Source: Prosthecobacter sp.
Lineage (GTDB): Bacteria > Verrucomicrobiota > Verrucomicrobiia > Verrucomicrobiales > Verrucomicrobiaceae
Length of the DNA: 64,000 nt
Reading direction: 5' to 3'
Assembly: GCA_021733925.1 (NCBI GenBank)
Contig: JAIPJY010000026.1
Coordinates: 1 to 64,000 of the forward strand
The notes beneath the pieces were generated by a model. It made no database searches. It was given only the letters and a program-made list of their open reading frames with translations, and was not told where the DNA came from. Shown here piece after piece: positions 52,068 through 63,250 of this stretch. The stretch's first letter is position 1; each line of letters opens with the position of its first letter. Both the position numbers and the translations under genes were made by a program.

Positions 52068-53026
52068 GCTGCTGGCTTCTGGATGAAGAGTTTTTGGATG
52101 GCCGTGGGGCGCGTTGCATATTTGACCGGCCATTTCTTCGAGGCCTGCCACCTGAAAATAGCCTTCCATGGCATGACACGGCGCTGGTGGCGGATCTCGT
52201 CGCGATCTCTGCTCAGGTCGGAGCTGGCGCGGCGTTTCAGGTCCCAGACCTCAGGGTTAAAGCCCACGCTTTTGTAATAGGCGGTGAAACGTTTCGCTGT
52301 GCGCGGAAAGATCAGGCTGCGGATCTGTGGCAGGGGGAAGGGCTCAGTCAGGAGACTGTTATAGAGAGTGTTGCGCAGAGTGAGGAAACATTGGCGGGAG
52401 CGGTCACGGCCGCCTTCGCTGGGCAGGTGGGCGAAGGAGGCTGTGGGGAGCCAGATGATGCGCTCTCCGCGGGACCACATGCGCCGGCAGAATTCCAGTT
52501 CCTCTCCATAGCCGACGATGATTTCGCGGAAGCCTCCCATCGCGCGGAAACTGGAGGAGCGGATCATGGCCGCGTAGCCGCCGAAGGAGCAGCAGTCGCA
52601 GGCATAGTCCACGTCGGAAGACTGGCCGAAGCCTTCGGGCACACCGCCGTCTTCAGTGCATTGCGGATAGGCGATGGCGCCCACGGCGGGATCATTTTCC
52701 AGAATGTCGAGGCCCATGCGAGCCCCTTCGGCATCAAGGACCAGGGCATCATCATCAATGAGCAGCACGGCGTCCCCGGTGGCATAGAAGCCCAGGCAGT
52801 TGCGTGCCTGGATGTAGGAGCGTGGATTCTTCCATTCGATCACCGTGGTATGCGGCAGCATGGTGCTCTTGATGCGCTGGTAGTCCGGGCAGCCGGTCTC
52901 GGCGGAGCCATTGAAAAGCGCCAGCACTTCCAGGTCGAAGTCCTGGAAGCGTTCGCATACGGAACGATAGCAGCGCTCAAACTCTGCCGGGCGTCTTGCT
53001 GTGATGATGAGGACGGATAGTTTCAT
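52064..53026 (-). CDS. Family 2 glycosyltransferase
   Basis: The 320-residue enzyme begins 'LSVLIITARRPAEFERCYRS' and has the Asp motif 'DAVLLIDDDALVLDAEG' and 'GYGEELEFCRRMWSRGERII', typical of GT2 rhamnosyl- or hexosyltransferases. Several His/Trp-rich acceptor stretches follow. The C-terminal 60 residues are basic and may contact membrane. It is followed by the acyltransferase gene with an ATGA overlap. Confidence 0.88.
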   Translation of the reverse strand: MKLSVLIITARRPAEFERCYRSVCERFQDFDLEVLALFNGSAETGCPDYQRIKSTMLPHTTVIEWKNPRSYIQARNCLGFYATGDAVLLIDDDALVLDAEGARMGLDILENDPAVGAIAYPQCTEDGGVPEGFGQSSDVDYACDCCSFGGYAAMIRSSSFRAMGGFREIIVGYGEELEFCRRMWSRGERIIWLPTASFAHLPSEGGRDRSRQCFLTLRNTLYNSLLTEPFPLPQIRSLIFPRTAKRFTAYYKSVGFNPEVWDLKRRASSDLSRDRDEIRHQRRVMPWKAIFRWQASKKWPVKYATRPTAIQKLFIQKPAA

Positions 53027-53066
53027 AGTTTGGTGTGAGGTTAGGAATTGTACTCGAGCGCAGGGC

Positions 53067-54311
53067 TTAGCTGATGGCGGAAGAAGAAGCGGGCAGGGAC
53101 TGCAAGAGGTCAGGCCTGGCCAGAGTCTTGTTCTGCGAGTGGCTCATGGACTTTTCGGCGCCCATGCGGGCATAGACTTCGAGCCACTTGTCAAAAACAC
53201 TCGCGGGTGAGCAGACGTCCTCCACGAGCCGTCTTGCGGCGAGGGTCATCTGTTGCTTCGCCTCGGGGTTTTCTGTGAGGTAGCGCACTCCCTCCACGAG
53301 TTCCGCGTCTGTGCTGCCGACGATGCAGTGTTCGCCATGGCGGACAGGGATGCCGTCGATTCCATGCTGGTTGGTGACCACTGGAACGCCGAGTGCGAAG
53401 GCTTCGAGAATCTTCACTTTGATGCCCGAAGCATGCTCAGGGGCATAGACCATGCAGTCGAGTTCATGGAAGTAGGGAATGATGTCCGGAACGTTTTGAA
53501 CCACGCGGGCCTCGGGATCGGCGGCGCGGGCATCATCTCCCAGAAGGCGTTCGGCACCACGACCTACCAGGAAGAGTCTTGCGTCCTTGACGGCCTGCTT
53601 GATGCGGGGCCAGAGCTGGAGGAAATGGCGTGCGGCGGCGCGGGTGGGGGCCCAGGCATAGCTGCCGATCATGCCGATGTTTAATGCGCGCCCTTCCGAG
53701 ACTGAAGGGGCAGCATATGGGTAACCCGCCAAATCCAGGCCGAACTGAACGGGATGAAGCTGCGCGGTGGAATTGATCAAAGACACTTCGTCCGCAAGCG
53801 TGGGTGTGACGGCGGCCATGTATTTGAAGGTCTTGAGCATCTGGCGCTCGCGGTAGAGATTCCATTTCACCCGCAGCCCGTGGTGCTTCTCCGAACGCAT
53901 GTCGGTGTTCAGAAGGTAGTGGAGGTTGAGAACGGTGCGGTCGATGTGTCTGAGACCGGGCCAGCAGGCGGAATGTGTCTCCAGATGCAGGACGGCCTCT
54001 GGATCGCGCATGGACTCGTCAAGCGCGGCCATGAAGGCTGCGTCATAGAGGAAGGCACCCTGCCAGAAGAGGCTGCGGGTGGTGCGGAGGAGATTTTTGG
54101 GCACTGTTTTGGCGCAGAAGAGGCGCAGCTTGCAGTTCGGCGCATTGAACATCTCGCGAATGGCCGTGGCGTCTTTTTCATCAAAGTACTCGATGAAGGC
54201 CTCGACATCCGCGCCACGGCGGATGGCCTCCGAAAGGAGGAGGTGGGAGAGTCGTGCGGCAGCCCCCAGGAAGGGAAGAGGCGGTTCAGGGAAGACAAAC
54301 TTCAGCTTCAT
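53067..54311 (-). CDS. Family 4-type glycosyltransferase
   Basis: The 414-residue protein has a GT-B fold: 'MKLKFVFPEPPLPFLGAAAR' at the start, 'ALNIGMIGSYAWAPTRAAAR' before the donor domain and 'HASGIKVKILEAFALGVPVV' with the Glu pair. The central linker is like that of the Glyco_trans_1_4 group. A C-terminal Ser/Gln-rich tail follows. It begins just after the next upstream glycosyltransferase (3-base gap). Substrate unknown. Confidence 0.85.
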   Translation of the reverse strand: MKLKFVFPEPPLPFLGAAARLSHLLLSEAIRRGADVEAFIEYFDEKDATAIREMFNAPNCKLRLFCAKTVPKNLLRTTRSLFWQGAFLYDAAFMAALDESMRDPEAVLHLETHSACWPGLRHIDRTVLNLHYLLNTDMRSEKHHGLRVKWNLYRERQMLKTFKYMAAVTPTLADEVSLINSTAQLHPVQFGLDLAGYPYAAPSVSEGRALNIGMIGSYAWAPTRAAARHFLQLWPRIKQAVKDARLFLVGRGAERLLGDDARAADPEARVVQNVPDIIPYFHELDCMVYAPEHASGIKVKILEAFALGVPVVTNQHGIDGIPVRHGEHCIVGSTDAELVEGVRYLTENPEAKQQMTLAARRLVEDVCSPASVFDKWLEVYARMGAEKSMSHSQNKTLARPDLLQSLPASSSAIS

Positions 54312-54314
54312 GGA

Positions 54315-55433
54315 TCAATTCTGGGAGAGGATGTTCGAATAGACTCGCGCTGTGAGGCGTGCTGTTTCGTCCCAGCTGAAAGTGACGGAGCGAGTTACTG
54401 CGCGCTTCTTCAACTGGTCACGGTAGGACTCATCACTGGCGATGCGCTTCATGAGTGCGGACAACTGCTGCGTGGAGTCGAGATTGAAGGACTCACCGCC
54501 CAGACCGAGGACCTCGGGAAGGCTGGTGGCATCTGCGGCGATCACGGGACAGCCCATCGCGAAGGCTTCACAGATCTGCAGGCCGAAGCCTTCGTAGAGG
54601 CTGGGGTAAACAAATGCCAGGGCACCGGCATAAAGACCCGGAAGCCATGCATCATCCACACGGCCCAGCAGCAGGCAGCGGGATTCCAGATTGAGCTCCT
54701 TGAGCTGAGCCTGCAAAGCGGGCCCGTTTGAGGCTGCGCCGCCAGCCATCACCAGCCGGGTGTTGCCGATGTTGGATTCAGCGAACGCCTTTAGCAAGAA
54801 GGGGACATTTTTGCGCGGCTCAAACCCGCCGACGTAGAAAAAGTAGGGCGCTGAGTGCAGCTGCTCCAGGATGTGGGGAGGCAGTGGAGAAAACGCGGGG
54901 CTGAAGAGAGGATCGGCGGCGTTGGGGATGACCTGAACGCGACCGCGCAGATGCGGACGCTGCTCCACGATGCGGTCGTGGCTGTACTGGCTCACGGTGA
55001 TCACCTGATGCGCCACTTTTTCTGTCAGCCAATGGTCCATCTTGTTGGGCAGCACCCTGGGCTGGCGCAGATCCGCAAGGCGCACTTTGCGCTCCTGCAT
55101 TTCGATCGCATCATGGATCGTCACGACGGTGGGACAGGGGGCATTGAAGGGAAGTCCGAAGTGATGAGGCGTGTGGAAAAGTTCGATTCGCTCACGCTTC
55201 AGCAGGCTGGGCAGCTCTATGGAGAGCCAGCGCCAGTAGCGTGACTCCTGCGAGGGAACGATTTTGATGCCAGGTGCCAGCCGAGAGCTGATCTCCTGGT
55301 GAAGAGCCAAGGGCGCGAAAAGAGAGATGTCGTGGCCTTCGCGGTGGAGGGCGTTGACGAGGTTGAGGCCGTAGCGGGTCCAGCCACGGATCTCGGGAGA
55401 GCAGAAGAGTGAAGCGTTGAATCCAATGCGCAT
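54315..55433 (-). CDS. Family 4 glycosyltransferase
   Basis: The 372-residue GT4 enzyme has 'MRIGFNASLFCSPEIRGWTR', 'YFFYVGGFEPRKNVPFLLKA' and the donor motif 'EGFGLQICEAFAMGCPVIAA'. The opening 'GFNASLFCSPEIRGWTRYGL' is typical of mannosyl/rhamnosyl transferases in EPS loci. It lies between the flippase gene and another GT gene. Substrate unknown. Confidence 0.9.
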   Translation of the reverse strand: MRIGFNASLFCSPEIRGWTRYGLNLVNALHREGHDISLFAPLALHQEISSRLAPGIKIVPSQESRYWRWLSIELPSLLKRERIELFHTPHHFGLPFNAPCPTVVTIHDAIEMQERKVRLADLRQPRVLPNKMDHWLTEKVAHQVITVSQYSHDRIVEQRPHLRGRVQVIPNAADPLFSPAFSPLPPHILEQLHSAPYFFYVGGFEPRKNVPFLLKAFAESNIGNTRLVMAGGAASNGPALQAQLKELNLESRCLLLGRVDDAWLPGLYAGALAFVYPSLYEGFGLQICEAFAMGCPVIAADATSLPEVLGLGGESFNLDSTQQLSALMKRIASDESYRDQLKKRAVTRSVTFSWDETARLTARVYSNILSQN

Positions 55434-55470
55434 GATGAAACTGCGGGATGATACTTTCTGACTTGTTGGG

Positions 55471-56802
55471 TCAGATGGTGGCGCGTCCGCGCCAGCCGTT
55501 GAAGAGAAGGAAGGAGTCCAAAAGCATGTTGCCGACCGAGCCGGCCAGCATCAGGCCAATGGCACCGCTGACGGTGGAAAGGTCGAGTACGCATGCGGCC
55601 AAAGCCTGGGAGCCAAACACTGCGATGGGGCGAATCCATGAGTGACGGACCCAGCCCTTTGCCTGAATTGGTATGGTGGTCACCGTGGCGAAGAATGAAA
55701 AAGCCTGAAAGCCGAGATAGAGCACGAGCTCGTTCTCCAGGCCTGCGTATGCGGGGCCCAGCAGGAAGAGAAGCTGATGCCGCAGCAGCCAGCCGCAGGC
55801 GACGATGGCAACGCCGATGACCACCGCAAGAATGCTGCTGCCCGTCCACATCTTCCACAGGCGCTGCAGGTTCTTCTCCGTGGACATGCGTGGCAGCATG
55901 ACGCCGGAAGCGACAGCGAGTGGAATCTGCAGAATCAATGCCACACGGCAGATGGCTCCGAGGTCAGCGACTTTGTCGATGTTTCCCATCCAGCCCACGA
56001 TGAACAAGGCGACCTGGGCCTCGAAGAGATGAGTGATGTTGGCAGGCAGGCCGATGATGAAGTATTTTTTCAGACGCTGTGTGGCGGCAGGGTCGGCTGG
56101 CTGCCCGAAGGCGGCGTATTCGCGCGCCTTGGGCAGCATCCAGCCACACACTGTGGGAAGCGGAGCGAGCACGGTGATGATCATCACCGTGACTGCGTCC
56201 GCGAATCCCGCGAAAACGAGAGAGACGATGCATACGAGCCGCAGGGCAGAACTCAGGATGTTTTCCCACTGAGGGATGTTGTAGCGGCGTGCCAGGCTCA
56301 GAGGCGTGGCGATCATCTGCGTGCTGATGCTCACCATGAGCGAGACGATGGCGGAACCGACCAGCAGGGCGATGCTCAGCGGCGGGCAGCCACTGCGCAG
56401 CAGGAGGTGGATGAAAACCGGAAGACCGACGAGGGCTCCGAAGAAGAGCAGGGCGGCACGGAAACGACGTGCTGAGGCCAGCACGGATCCCAGCTTGAGC
56501 GGATCCTGCGCCACCTCACCGGCGAGCGGCATGAGACCCGAGCCAATGCCGGTGACCGTAAAGATGACGAGAGCACCGACGAGATTGTTGGCCAGCGAGT
56601 ACCAGGCGTACTCAGTCTTGGCAAGTGAGCGCACGACCAGAAACGCGGTGATCATCTGCACGACACGACTGAGGATGCTGAGCGAGGCATAGGAGGCGAT
56701 CAGGCCCACAATGCGGCGGACCTGGTGCATGCACACGCCTTTCAGCAATGGCAGGCGGAAGCCTTGACCTGGTGCGTTCGTTGTCTCCGGGGAGGCTTCC
56801 AT
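55471..56802 (-). CDS. Wzx-like oligosaccharide flippase
   Basis: From the Met at 56802 the protein is 443 residues with 12-14 membrane helices and no soluble domain, as in the MOP superfamily flippases that move lipid-linked repeat units outward ('IVGLIASYASLSILSRVVQM' at the first helix, 'YFIIGLPANITHLFEAQVAL' in the middle). It begins 2 bases after the GT4 stop; an in-frame Met at 56832 would overlap that gene by 28 bases. It is the only clear flippase in the window and supports a Wzx/Wzy-type pathway. Confidence 0.85.
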   Translation of the reverse strand: MEASPETTNAPGQGFRLPLLKGVCMHQVRRIVGLIASYASLSILSRVVQMITAFLVVRSLAKTEYAWYSLANNLVGALVIFTVTGIGSGLMPLAGEVAQDPLKLGSVLASARRFRAALLFFGALVGLPVFIHLLLRSGCPPLSIALLVGSAIVSLMVSISTQMIATPLSLARRYNIPQWENILSSALRLVCIVSLVFAGFADAVTVMIITVLAPLPTVCGWMLPKAREYAAFGQPADPAATQRLKKYFIIGLPANITHLFEAQVALFIVGWMGNIDKVADLGAICRVALILQIPLAVASGVMLPRMSTEKNLQRLWKMWTGSSILAVVIGVAIVACGWLLRHQLLFLLGPAYAGLENELVLYLGFQAFSFFATVTTIPIQAKGWVRHSWIRPIAVFGSQALAACVLDLSTVSGAIGLMLAGSVGNMLLDSFLLFNGWRGRATI

Positions 56803-56804
56803 GC

Positions 56805-57926
56805 TCAATACTTTGGCGCTGTGATCTTCCATGCCTTCAGATGGCAGCCGACCATTTGTTCGGTCGTGAAATTCACCAGTTGATGCCGCAGGCCTGCGAG
56901 GCCGATGCGGTGGCGCAGGTCCGGGTACATCAACAGCCGCAGCAGGCTATGAGACAATTGCTGCGGCTGTTGATCAGCCCACACACCTGTGACTCCATGC
57001 TCCACAAGTTCTCGGCTTGCTGGAGCGGTTCCACAAATGACTGGTTTGCCGTAGGACCAGGCCTCCACGTACACAATTCCAAAGGATTCGTAGGCTGAAG
57101 GAAGGCAAAAGACGTCGCATGCTGCGTAGGCGTCGGCCTTTTCCTGTTCCGGTGGGCAGCCGAGATCGCGAACGTTCTCGGGTGAAATGTTGGCGAGCAT
57201 GGCTTCATCTGCATCGCCAGGTCCGGCGAGGAGCAGCACGGCATCCGGGCATTGCCGCAATACCAGCGGCCAGGCTTCAAGCAGAGCGGGGTAGCCTTTA
57301 CCGGCATCTCGCCGACCCACAAACAGCACGGCAGGACGCATGCCGATACCGAGCTTGGAACGAAGGCGTGTACCATTGCCGTTCGCAGGACACATCGGCG
57401 GCAGGCCGCAGCGGATCAGTTTGCTGGCAGCGACACCTCGTGAGATGAGATGTTCGAGCTCATGATCAGACTGGCAAAAGACAGCCTCTGCTTCTTGATA
57501 AAGCTGCAGGTCGAAAGCTTCATCTTTGCAGTTTTCCGGATGAACTGAAGGCCAGACGGTGAAGGGAACCTCCGCCTCACCTGCTTCACGCCAGAGTGGA
57601 TGCCCTGTGATTTCCCAGCCGGTGCCTATGAAGTGGATGACATCCGCTGTGTTGACGGCCAATGTCCAGGACGGATGATAGTTCATGACACGGCTCAGAG
57701 TGTCGGCAATTCGCATCAGCGGGCCGCGAGAGGCGAGCTGGTTGACCCAGCGGGCGCGTTTCATGCTGCTGCTGTTGTCATCCGGATTCATCGGCAGTTG
57801 CTGCACGCTGAGAGGTTCTCCGTTGATGCGGCTGAAGCTTTGCAAACCGGAGGCAAGCTCTCGCTGATAGGCGGCGAGACCGCCGACGGTGACCTGATCA
57901 ACGTGGGATGCGATGGCGATTTTCAT
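56805..57926 (-). CDS. Family 4 glycosyltransferase
   Basis: The 373-residue enzyme has 'IAIASHVDQVTVGGLAAYQR', 'VLFVGRRDAGKGYPALLEAW' and 'ESFGIVYVEAWSYGKPVICG', a GT4 set. The early 'FIGTGWEITGHPLWREAGEA' acceptor stretch is unlike others here. It is followed after 2 bases by the flippase gene. Substrate unknown. Confidence 0.88.
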   Translation of the reverse strand: MKIAIASHVDQVTVGGLAAYQRELASGLQSFSRINGEPLSVQQLPMNPDDNSSSMKRARWVNQLASRGPLMRIADTLSRVMNYHPSWTLAVNTADVIHFIGTGWEITGHPLWREAGEAEVPFTVWPSVHPENCKDEAFDLQLYQEAEAVFCQSDHELEHLISRGVAASKLIRCGLPPMCPANGNGTRLRSKLGIGMRPAVLFVGRRDAGKGYPALLEAWPLVLRQCPDAVLLLAGPGDADEAMLANISPENVRDLGCPPEQEKADAYAACDVFCLPSAYESFGIVYVEAWSYGKPVICGTAPASRELVEHGVTGVWADQQPQQLSHSLLRLLMYPDLRHRIGLAGLRHQLVNFTTEQMVGCHLKAWKITAPKY

Positions 57927-57942
57927 ACGACCCGGTTTCTAA

Positions 57943-58785
57943 TCATGCCGGCAAGGGCATCGCGCTGCGATGCCGCTGCATCTGGCCAAGGTGCATGCGC
58001 AGCGGCTCCCAATGGAACATTGGATCTCCATGCCGCAAAAAACGGCCCTTGAGCAAATCATGACGCACGAAGAAGGCGTCCGTGCCCGAGAGCTCGCACC
58101 CGACCAGTGAATAACCGCCTGCCTCGGCGGCGGTGCTGATGGTTCCGAGCGTGGCTCCATATAAAGTGGAACCGTCCCACACTGCCTTGGCATCGTAGGG
58201 GGCAGCCCAGTCTAGATCGGCTGGCAGCATGCCGTTGTAGGCGACGTTGAACACGCGGGGCTGGAGTGAGAGCAACTCGGTGAAGACGTGGTGCGTGTTG
58301 TAGTCGATGCCGATGCTGATGAGATCAAGATCTTCGGCGAATCCCCGGCTTGCGAGAAAGGTGCGGGCGTTGTCACGGTTCACCAGCTTGCGGCTGATTT
58401 TCAATTTGCCCTCACGCAGCAGAATTTGAAGGTTGGAAGAAAGGCTGTCATCTTTGGCCAGCCCGGAATCAATCCACAGGCCGCGCCAGCCTTTGAGGAG
58501 AAGCAGGTTGGTGTTGTTCTGCGCTGGTGAGACACCGATTTCGACGAAGCGCCTGCCGCCCTCACCGATGCGGCGGAAGATCTCTGCGAGGATGCCGTCC
58601 TGACCATCATGCGAGAAGATTTTCTGGCGGAAGGGCATCAGGGACAGCGGAAGCTGATACTTCGTGTTCTGCATGAGCTGCAGTTCGACGAGTTCACAGA
58701 GCAGACTGGCGGAGCGCGCGGTGGAAGCGCCTGAGATGTCAATGTTGGCCTTTACCTGGCCAATCTTGGAGAGGACTTGGTTCAT
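57943..58785 (-). CDS. Divergent FkbM/SAM-methyltransferase-like protein
   Basis: The 280-residue protein resembles the group of EPS-cluster proteins around 'FSHDGQDGILAEIFRRIG', 'FVEIGVSPAQNNTNLLLLKG' and 'WRGLWIDSGLA', related to FkbM methyltransferases. The usual 'D-I-D-G-N-D' loop is here 'SIGIDYNTHHVF', and the 'IEYN' loop is 'VAYNGM', so SAM binding may be altered. It might methylate a sugar or be a structural relative. First of the glycosyl assembly genes before ugd; gap of 177 bases to ugd with no feature seen. Confidence 0.65.
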   Translation of the reverse strand: MNQVLSKIGQVKANIDISGASTARSASLLCELVELQLMQNTKYQLPLSLMPFRQKIFSHDGQDGILAEIFRRIGEGGRRFVEIGVSPAQNNTNLLLLKGWRGLWIDSGLAKDDSLSSNLQILLREGKLKISRKLVNRDNARTFLASRGFAEDLDLISIGIDYNTHHVFTELLSLQPRVFNVAYNGMLPADLDWAAPYDAKAVWDGSTLYGATLGTISTAAEAGGYSLVGCELSGTDAFFVRHDLLKGRFLRHGDPMFHWEPLRMHLGQMQRHRSAMPLPA

Positions 58786-58962
58786 GGAATCAAAGTCTCA
58801 CGGAGGTTCTCACGGCCACCCGGCTGAAAGCCCGGTCTGCCTGCTGAGTGTACACGCATCCCAGAACAGGCAGGTGAAGGCCTGCCTGGGAGCGTGCAAC
58901 GTTCGGGTGGCTTCCAACTTTGGGAAGCTGCTGCTGCCGGCCCGGTGAGGGCCGGCATTCTC

Positions 58963-60342
58963 TTATGCGGTCGCTTCTTGTGGCACCGGCTTGCCGATGC
59001 TGTACACCTTGAAGCCGATTTTACGGAGCTTCGCGTGGTCCAGCAGGCTGCGGCCATCAAAAATCCAGGCAGGCTTCACCATGGACTGATAGATGGCTTC
59101 AAAGTCGAGATCGCGGAATTCATCCCACTCGGTGAGCACGAGAAGAGCGTGCGCGCCGGCGGCGGCCTGTGTGGCGCTGGTGGCGAACTCGACATTCGGA
59201 TTATCGCTTTCGATGGCGAGATCTTTGCACATCTGTGCGGCGCCGACTTTCGGATCGTAGATGGAGAGATTGGCGCGCTCCTCGATGAGATCCTGGCAGA
59301 CGAAGATAGCGGCGGATTCGCGGGTGTCGTTGGTGTCCTTTTTGAAGGCGAAACCCAGAATGCCGATGCGCTTGCCAGTGACGGTGTTGAACAGGGTGCG
59401 GAGAACGCGCTCTGCGAAGCGGTGTTTCTGCCAGTCGTTCATGATGATGACCTGGTCCCAGTAGGCGGCGACTTCAGGCAGGCCGAAATGGCCGCAGAGA
59501 TAGACGAGATTGAGCACGTCTTTCTGGAAGCAGGAGCCGCCGAAGCCGACAGAGGACTTGAGGAACTTGGGTCCGATGCGTGAGTCGGTGCCAATCGCGC
59601 GGGCGACTTCATCGACATCAGCGCCGGTCTTTTCGCAAAGGGCGGAGATGCTGTTGATGGAGGAGATGCGCTGGGCGAGGAAGGCGTTGGCGACGAGCTT
59701 GGAGAGCTCGGAGGACCACAGGTTCGTGGTGAGGATGCGCTCACGCGGCACCCAGTTGGCATAGACGCTGACCAGCGCCTCAATGGCAGCGAGGCCACCC
59801 TCAGTCTGCTCACCGCCGATGAGGATGCGGTCAGGGTTGGTGAGGTCAACGACGGCGGTGCCTTCCGCGAGGAACTCCGGATTGGAGAGCACCTGATGCT
59901 GCAGGCCTTTTTCGCTGGAAGCGAGAATGGTCTTGATGGCCTCTGCCGTGCGGACAGGGATGGTGCTTTTTTCGACGATGATTTTGGGCGAATCAGCCAC
60001 TTCGGCAATGGTGCGGGCCACGGCCTCAATGAACCGCAGATCCGCCGCCTTGTTCGCCCCGACACCGAAGGTCTTGGTGGGCGTGTTCACGCTCACAAAG
60101 ATGATGTCGGCCGCGTGGATGCTGGCTTTGACTTCGGTGGAGAAGAACAGGTTTTTCGAACGTGAGCCACGCACGAGGTCATCAAGTCCTGGCTCATAGA
60201 CGGGCAGTTCGTCGGAGTTCCAGGCGGCGATACGCTCGGCATTGAGGTCCACCACATCGACACGGATGTGAGGGCATTTGGCGGCGATCATCGCCATGGT
60301 GGGGCCACCGACATAGCCGGCGCCGATGCAACAAATTCTCAT
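58963..60342 (-). CDS. ugd: UDP-glucose 6-dehydrogenase
   Basis: The 459-residue enzyme oxidises UDP-glucose twice to UDP-glucuronate. '[20 protein letters not shown]' is the NAD loop, 'VSVNTPTKT' and '[14 protein letters not shown]' follow, and the catalytic Cys271 is in '[20 protein letters not shown]'. '[19 protein letters not shown]' binds the nucleotide sugar. It is far closer in sequence to the animal/plant-type enzyme (length, '[15 protein letters not shown]', '[16 protein letters not shown]', '[17 protein letters not shown]') than to the short bacterial Ugd. It is followed upstream in the operon by uxs. Confidence 0.95.
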   Translation of the reverse strand: MRICCIGAGYVGGPTMAMIAAKCPHIRVDVVDLNAERIAAWNSDELPVYEPGLDDLVRGSRSKNLFFSTEVKASIHAADIIFVSVNTPTKTFGVGANKAADLRFIEAVARTIAEVADSPKIIVEKSTIPVRTAEAIKTILASSEKGLQHQVLSNPEFLAEGTAVVDLTNPDRILIGGEQTEGGLAAIEALVSVYANWVPRERILTTNLWSSELSKLVANAFLAQRISSINSISALCEKTGADVDEVARAIGTDSRIGPKFLKSSVGFGGSCFQKDVLNLVYLCGHFGLPEVAAYWDQVIIMNDWQKHRFAERVLRTLFNTVTGKRIGILGFAFKKDTNDTRESAAIFVCQDLIEERANLSIYDPKVGAAQMCKDLAIESDNPNVEFATSATQAAAGAHALLVLTEWDEFRDLDFEAIYQSMVKPAWIFDGRSLLDHAKLRKIGFKVYSIGKPVPQEATA

Positions 60343-60363
60343 AGGGTTTTTAGAACGGGTAAA

Positions 60364-61359
<996 letters not shown>

Positions 61360-61686
61360 GGATCAGTGCTCGTGTTTAGGTTTTGAGGGCAAAAATTTAG
61401 AGGGCGGTGGTTTTCGGCGGCTGTTGAGAGGGCGCGCGTAAGATTGGCACTTGAGATACCAGAGTCAAAAGACAGCTTCATAATCAGCGCCAACATGCTG
61501 TAATGAATAGTGAGGAAATGTGAACAAGCTGCCGCCATTGGTTGAGTCTTTGCTCCCCCCAGCCTGCTTCTGAACTTCCATAAGAATCCGCTTCTATTAG
61601 AAGAACTCCACTCGCTGACGGTTCAGATGTCAGTAAGGCTTGTCTTAGTTTAGTTAAGCTCTCTGTATCTTGACCTAGGGGCTTGG
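61360..61686. promoter_or_regulatory. Divergent intergenic region between uxs and the wzy-like gene
   Basis: These 327 bases lie between the minus-strand uxs unit and the plus-strand polymerase unit, so both promoters should be here. There is no gene. An AGGGG ribosome site (61677-61681) precedes the ATG at 61687. I saw no convincing -35/-10 pair or operator. Confidence 0.5.
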
Positions 61687-63147
61687 ATGGTGGCAGACTG
61701 GAGCATCACTAAGCTTCCAACCATACTTCGCAGCCTTGCTCTCGCCGCCGTGGCGCTGTGCATCGGTGTCTTGCCGTGGGCGAATGTGAAATTGCCGGGG
61801 TCAACGCACTCCTTGATTCCATGGCTGGCGTGCACGGCTTTCGTTTGCTGGTTGGTTTCAAGAATTGCGGAGTGGAAATCCCCGCGCCCGCATGAAAGAG
61901 CTGTCTGGTGGATGGTACTTCTGATCAGTGCGTACGGCTGGCTGATCACCTGCTTCCCTAGTGGGATGGTGGACCGCACCACGGGTGCGATTCTTGATCT
62001 GGACAAAAGTCCGTGGCTTGCGTTTGGGACGCTGGATCAAGAGATCTCTACGCAGGCGATGCTCTACATTTCATCCGCACTGATGCTGCTGGTGGTGGCG
62101 CTGGATTTGGCGTTTGAGCGAACTGGCCGGTATGTACTGGCACTGGCCGTGACGTTTGCTGGGTTTGTCACGGCTGTGGCGGGGCTTTGTCTTCAGAGGA
62201 CGGCAGATCTTTCTACGCTGTGGGGGGTGAAGCACATTCCCAAATTTGTTTTCGGGTTGTTTTGGTACCACGGCAACACGGCGGCTTTTTTGAATTTGTC
62301 GTGGCCGGTGAGCGTGTGGTTGTGCCAGCTGTTGCTGCATTATGGGCTGCGCACCTTCCGTCAGCAGATGGCACTGGCCGTCCTGGTGGTTGCTGCCATG
62401 GTCCAGATAATTGCGGTTTTCGTGAATATATCGAAAGTGGGGCACTTTTTATTGATATTCGAAATCTTGCTTCTGGTGGTTGCGGGATTGGTGGTGTGGA
62501 GGCCGCACTTCGAAACTCTGCCTTTTAGCAAGAGGAGACTGGCCCTGTTTGCCCTGATCGCAGTGGGACTGATGGTGCTGGGCGCGTGGCTGAGCGGGGC
62601 GGGAGCCATGCTCGGGCGATGGGACAACTTTTCGCAACGTCATTATGATGATCCTGCCAGACGGCATGCCGCGGTGATGGCGCTACAGATCGGAGCTGAC
62701 CATGGCTGGACGGGGACGGGACCAGGAACGTTTGAATGGGTGGCAGCGCATTATACGCCGCTGGACCCGATGCTGCAGGAGGGGCGCTGGCGACATGCGC
62801 ACAATGATTATGCTGAGTTTTTCGCTGAATGGGGATGGCCGGGGGCTTGCTTCTTTATTCTACTGCTGGCGTTGCCGGGCAGACGCTTGTTCATGGCATT
62901 GAGGCAGGCATTTTTTAATGACGACCGCTATCGGATGTCTTTCGAGCGCAGGGCGGGACTGATCTGCTTCGCCACTGCGATTACTTCTCTGCTGCTTCAT
63001 GCGGTGGTGGATTTTCCGCTGCAGATCGATGCCATTCGGCCGCTGTTTGCCGCCATGGTGGGAGTGGTGCTGGCGATGACCAGTTCGTCCGCCAGCACTA
63101 TGTCGAGGCGCGATATGAATGGGGAGCGCAAACGCGCAGGGGAGTGA
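61687..63147 (+). CDS. Wzy/O-antigen ligase family membrane protein
   Basis: The 486-residue protein has about 12 membrane helices. The large periplasmic loop near the C-terminal third contains 'GTGPGTFEWVAAHYTPLDPM' and 'HAHNDYAEFFAEWGWPGACF', the conserved His-containing signature of the O-antigen ligase/polymerase superfamily (WaaL/Wzy). It would polymerise or attach the repeat units. A good ribosome site is 5 bases before the ATG. It lies apart from the other polymerase-like gene at 42570, on the opposite strand, and heads the unit with the priming transferase. Confidence 0.9.
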   Translation: MVADWSITKLPTILRSLALAAVALCIGVLPWANVKLPGSTHSLIPWLACTAFVCWLVSRIAEWKSPRPHERAVWWMVLLISAYGWLITCFPSGMVDRTTGAILDLDKSPWLAFGTLDQEISTQAMLYISSALMLLVVALDLAFERTGRYVLALAVTFAGFVTAVAGLCLQRTADLSTLWGVKHIPKFVFGLFWYHGNTAAFLNLSWPVSVWLCQLLLHYGLRTFRQQMALAVLVVAAMVQIIAVFVNISKVGHFLLIFEILLLVVAGLVVWRPHFETLPFSKRRLALFALIAVGLMVLGAWLSGAGAMLGRWDNFSQRHYDDPARRHAAVMALQIGADHGWTGTGPGTFEWVAAHYTPLDPMLQEGRWRHAHNDYAEFFAEWGWPGACFFILLLALPGRRLFMALRQAFFNDDRYRMSFERRAGLICFATAITSLLLHAVVDFPLQIDAIRPLFAAMVGVVLAMTSSSASTMSRRDMNGERKRAGE

Positions 63148-63250
63148 GAGACTGGCTTCCACTTGTCTGAGGGGTGCCTAAAGCAATGCTGATTGGAATG
63201 TAAGTCCTTGCATTCTGGAATTTATGGTTGGCGCGGTGGAGTTTTTCCAC

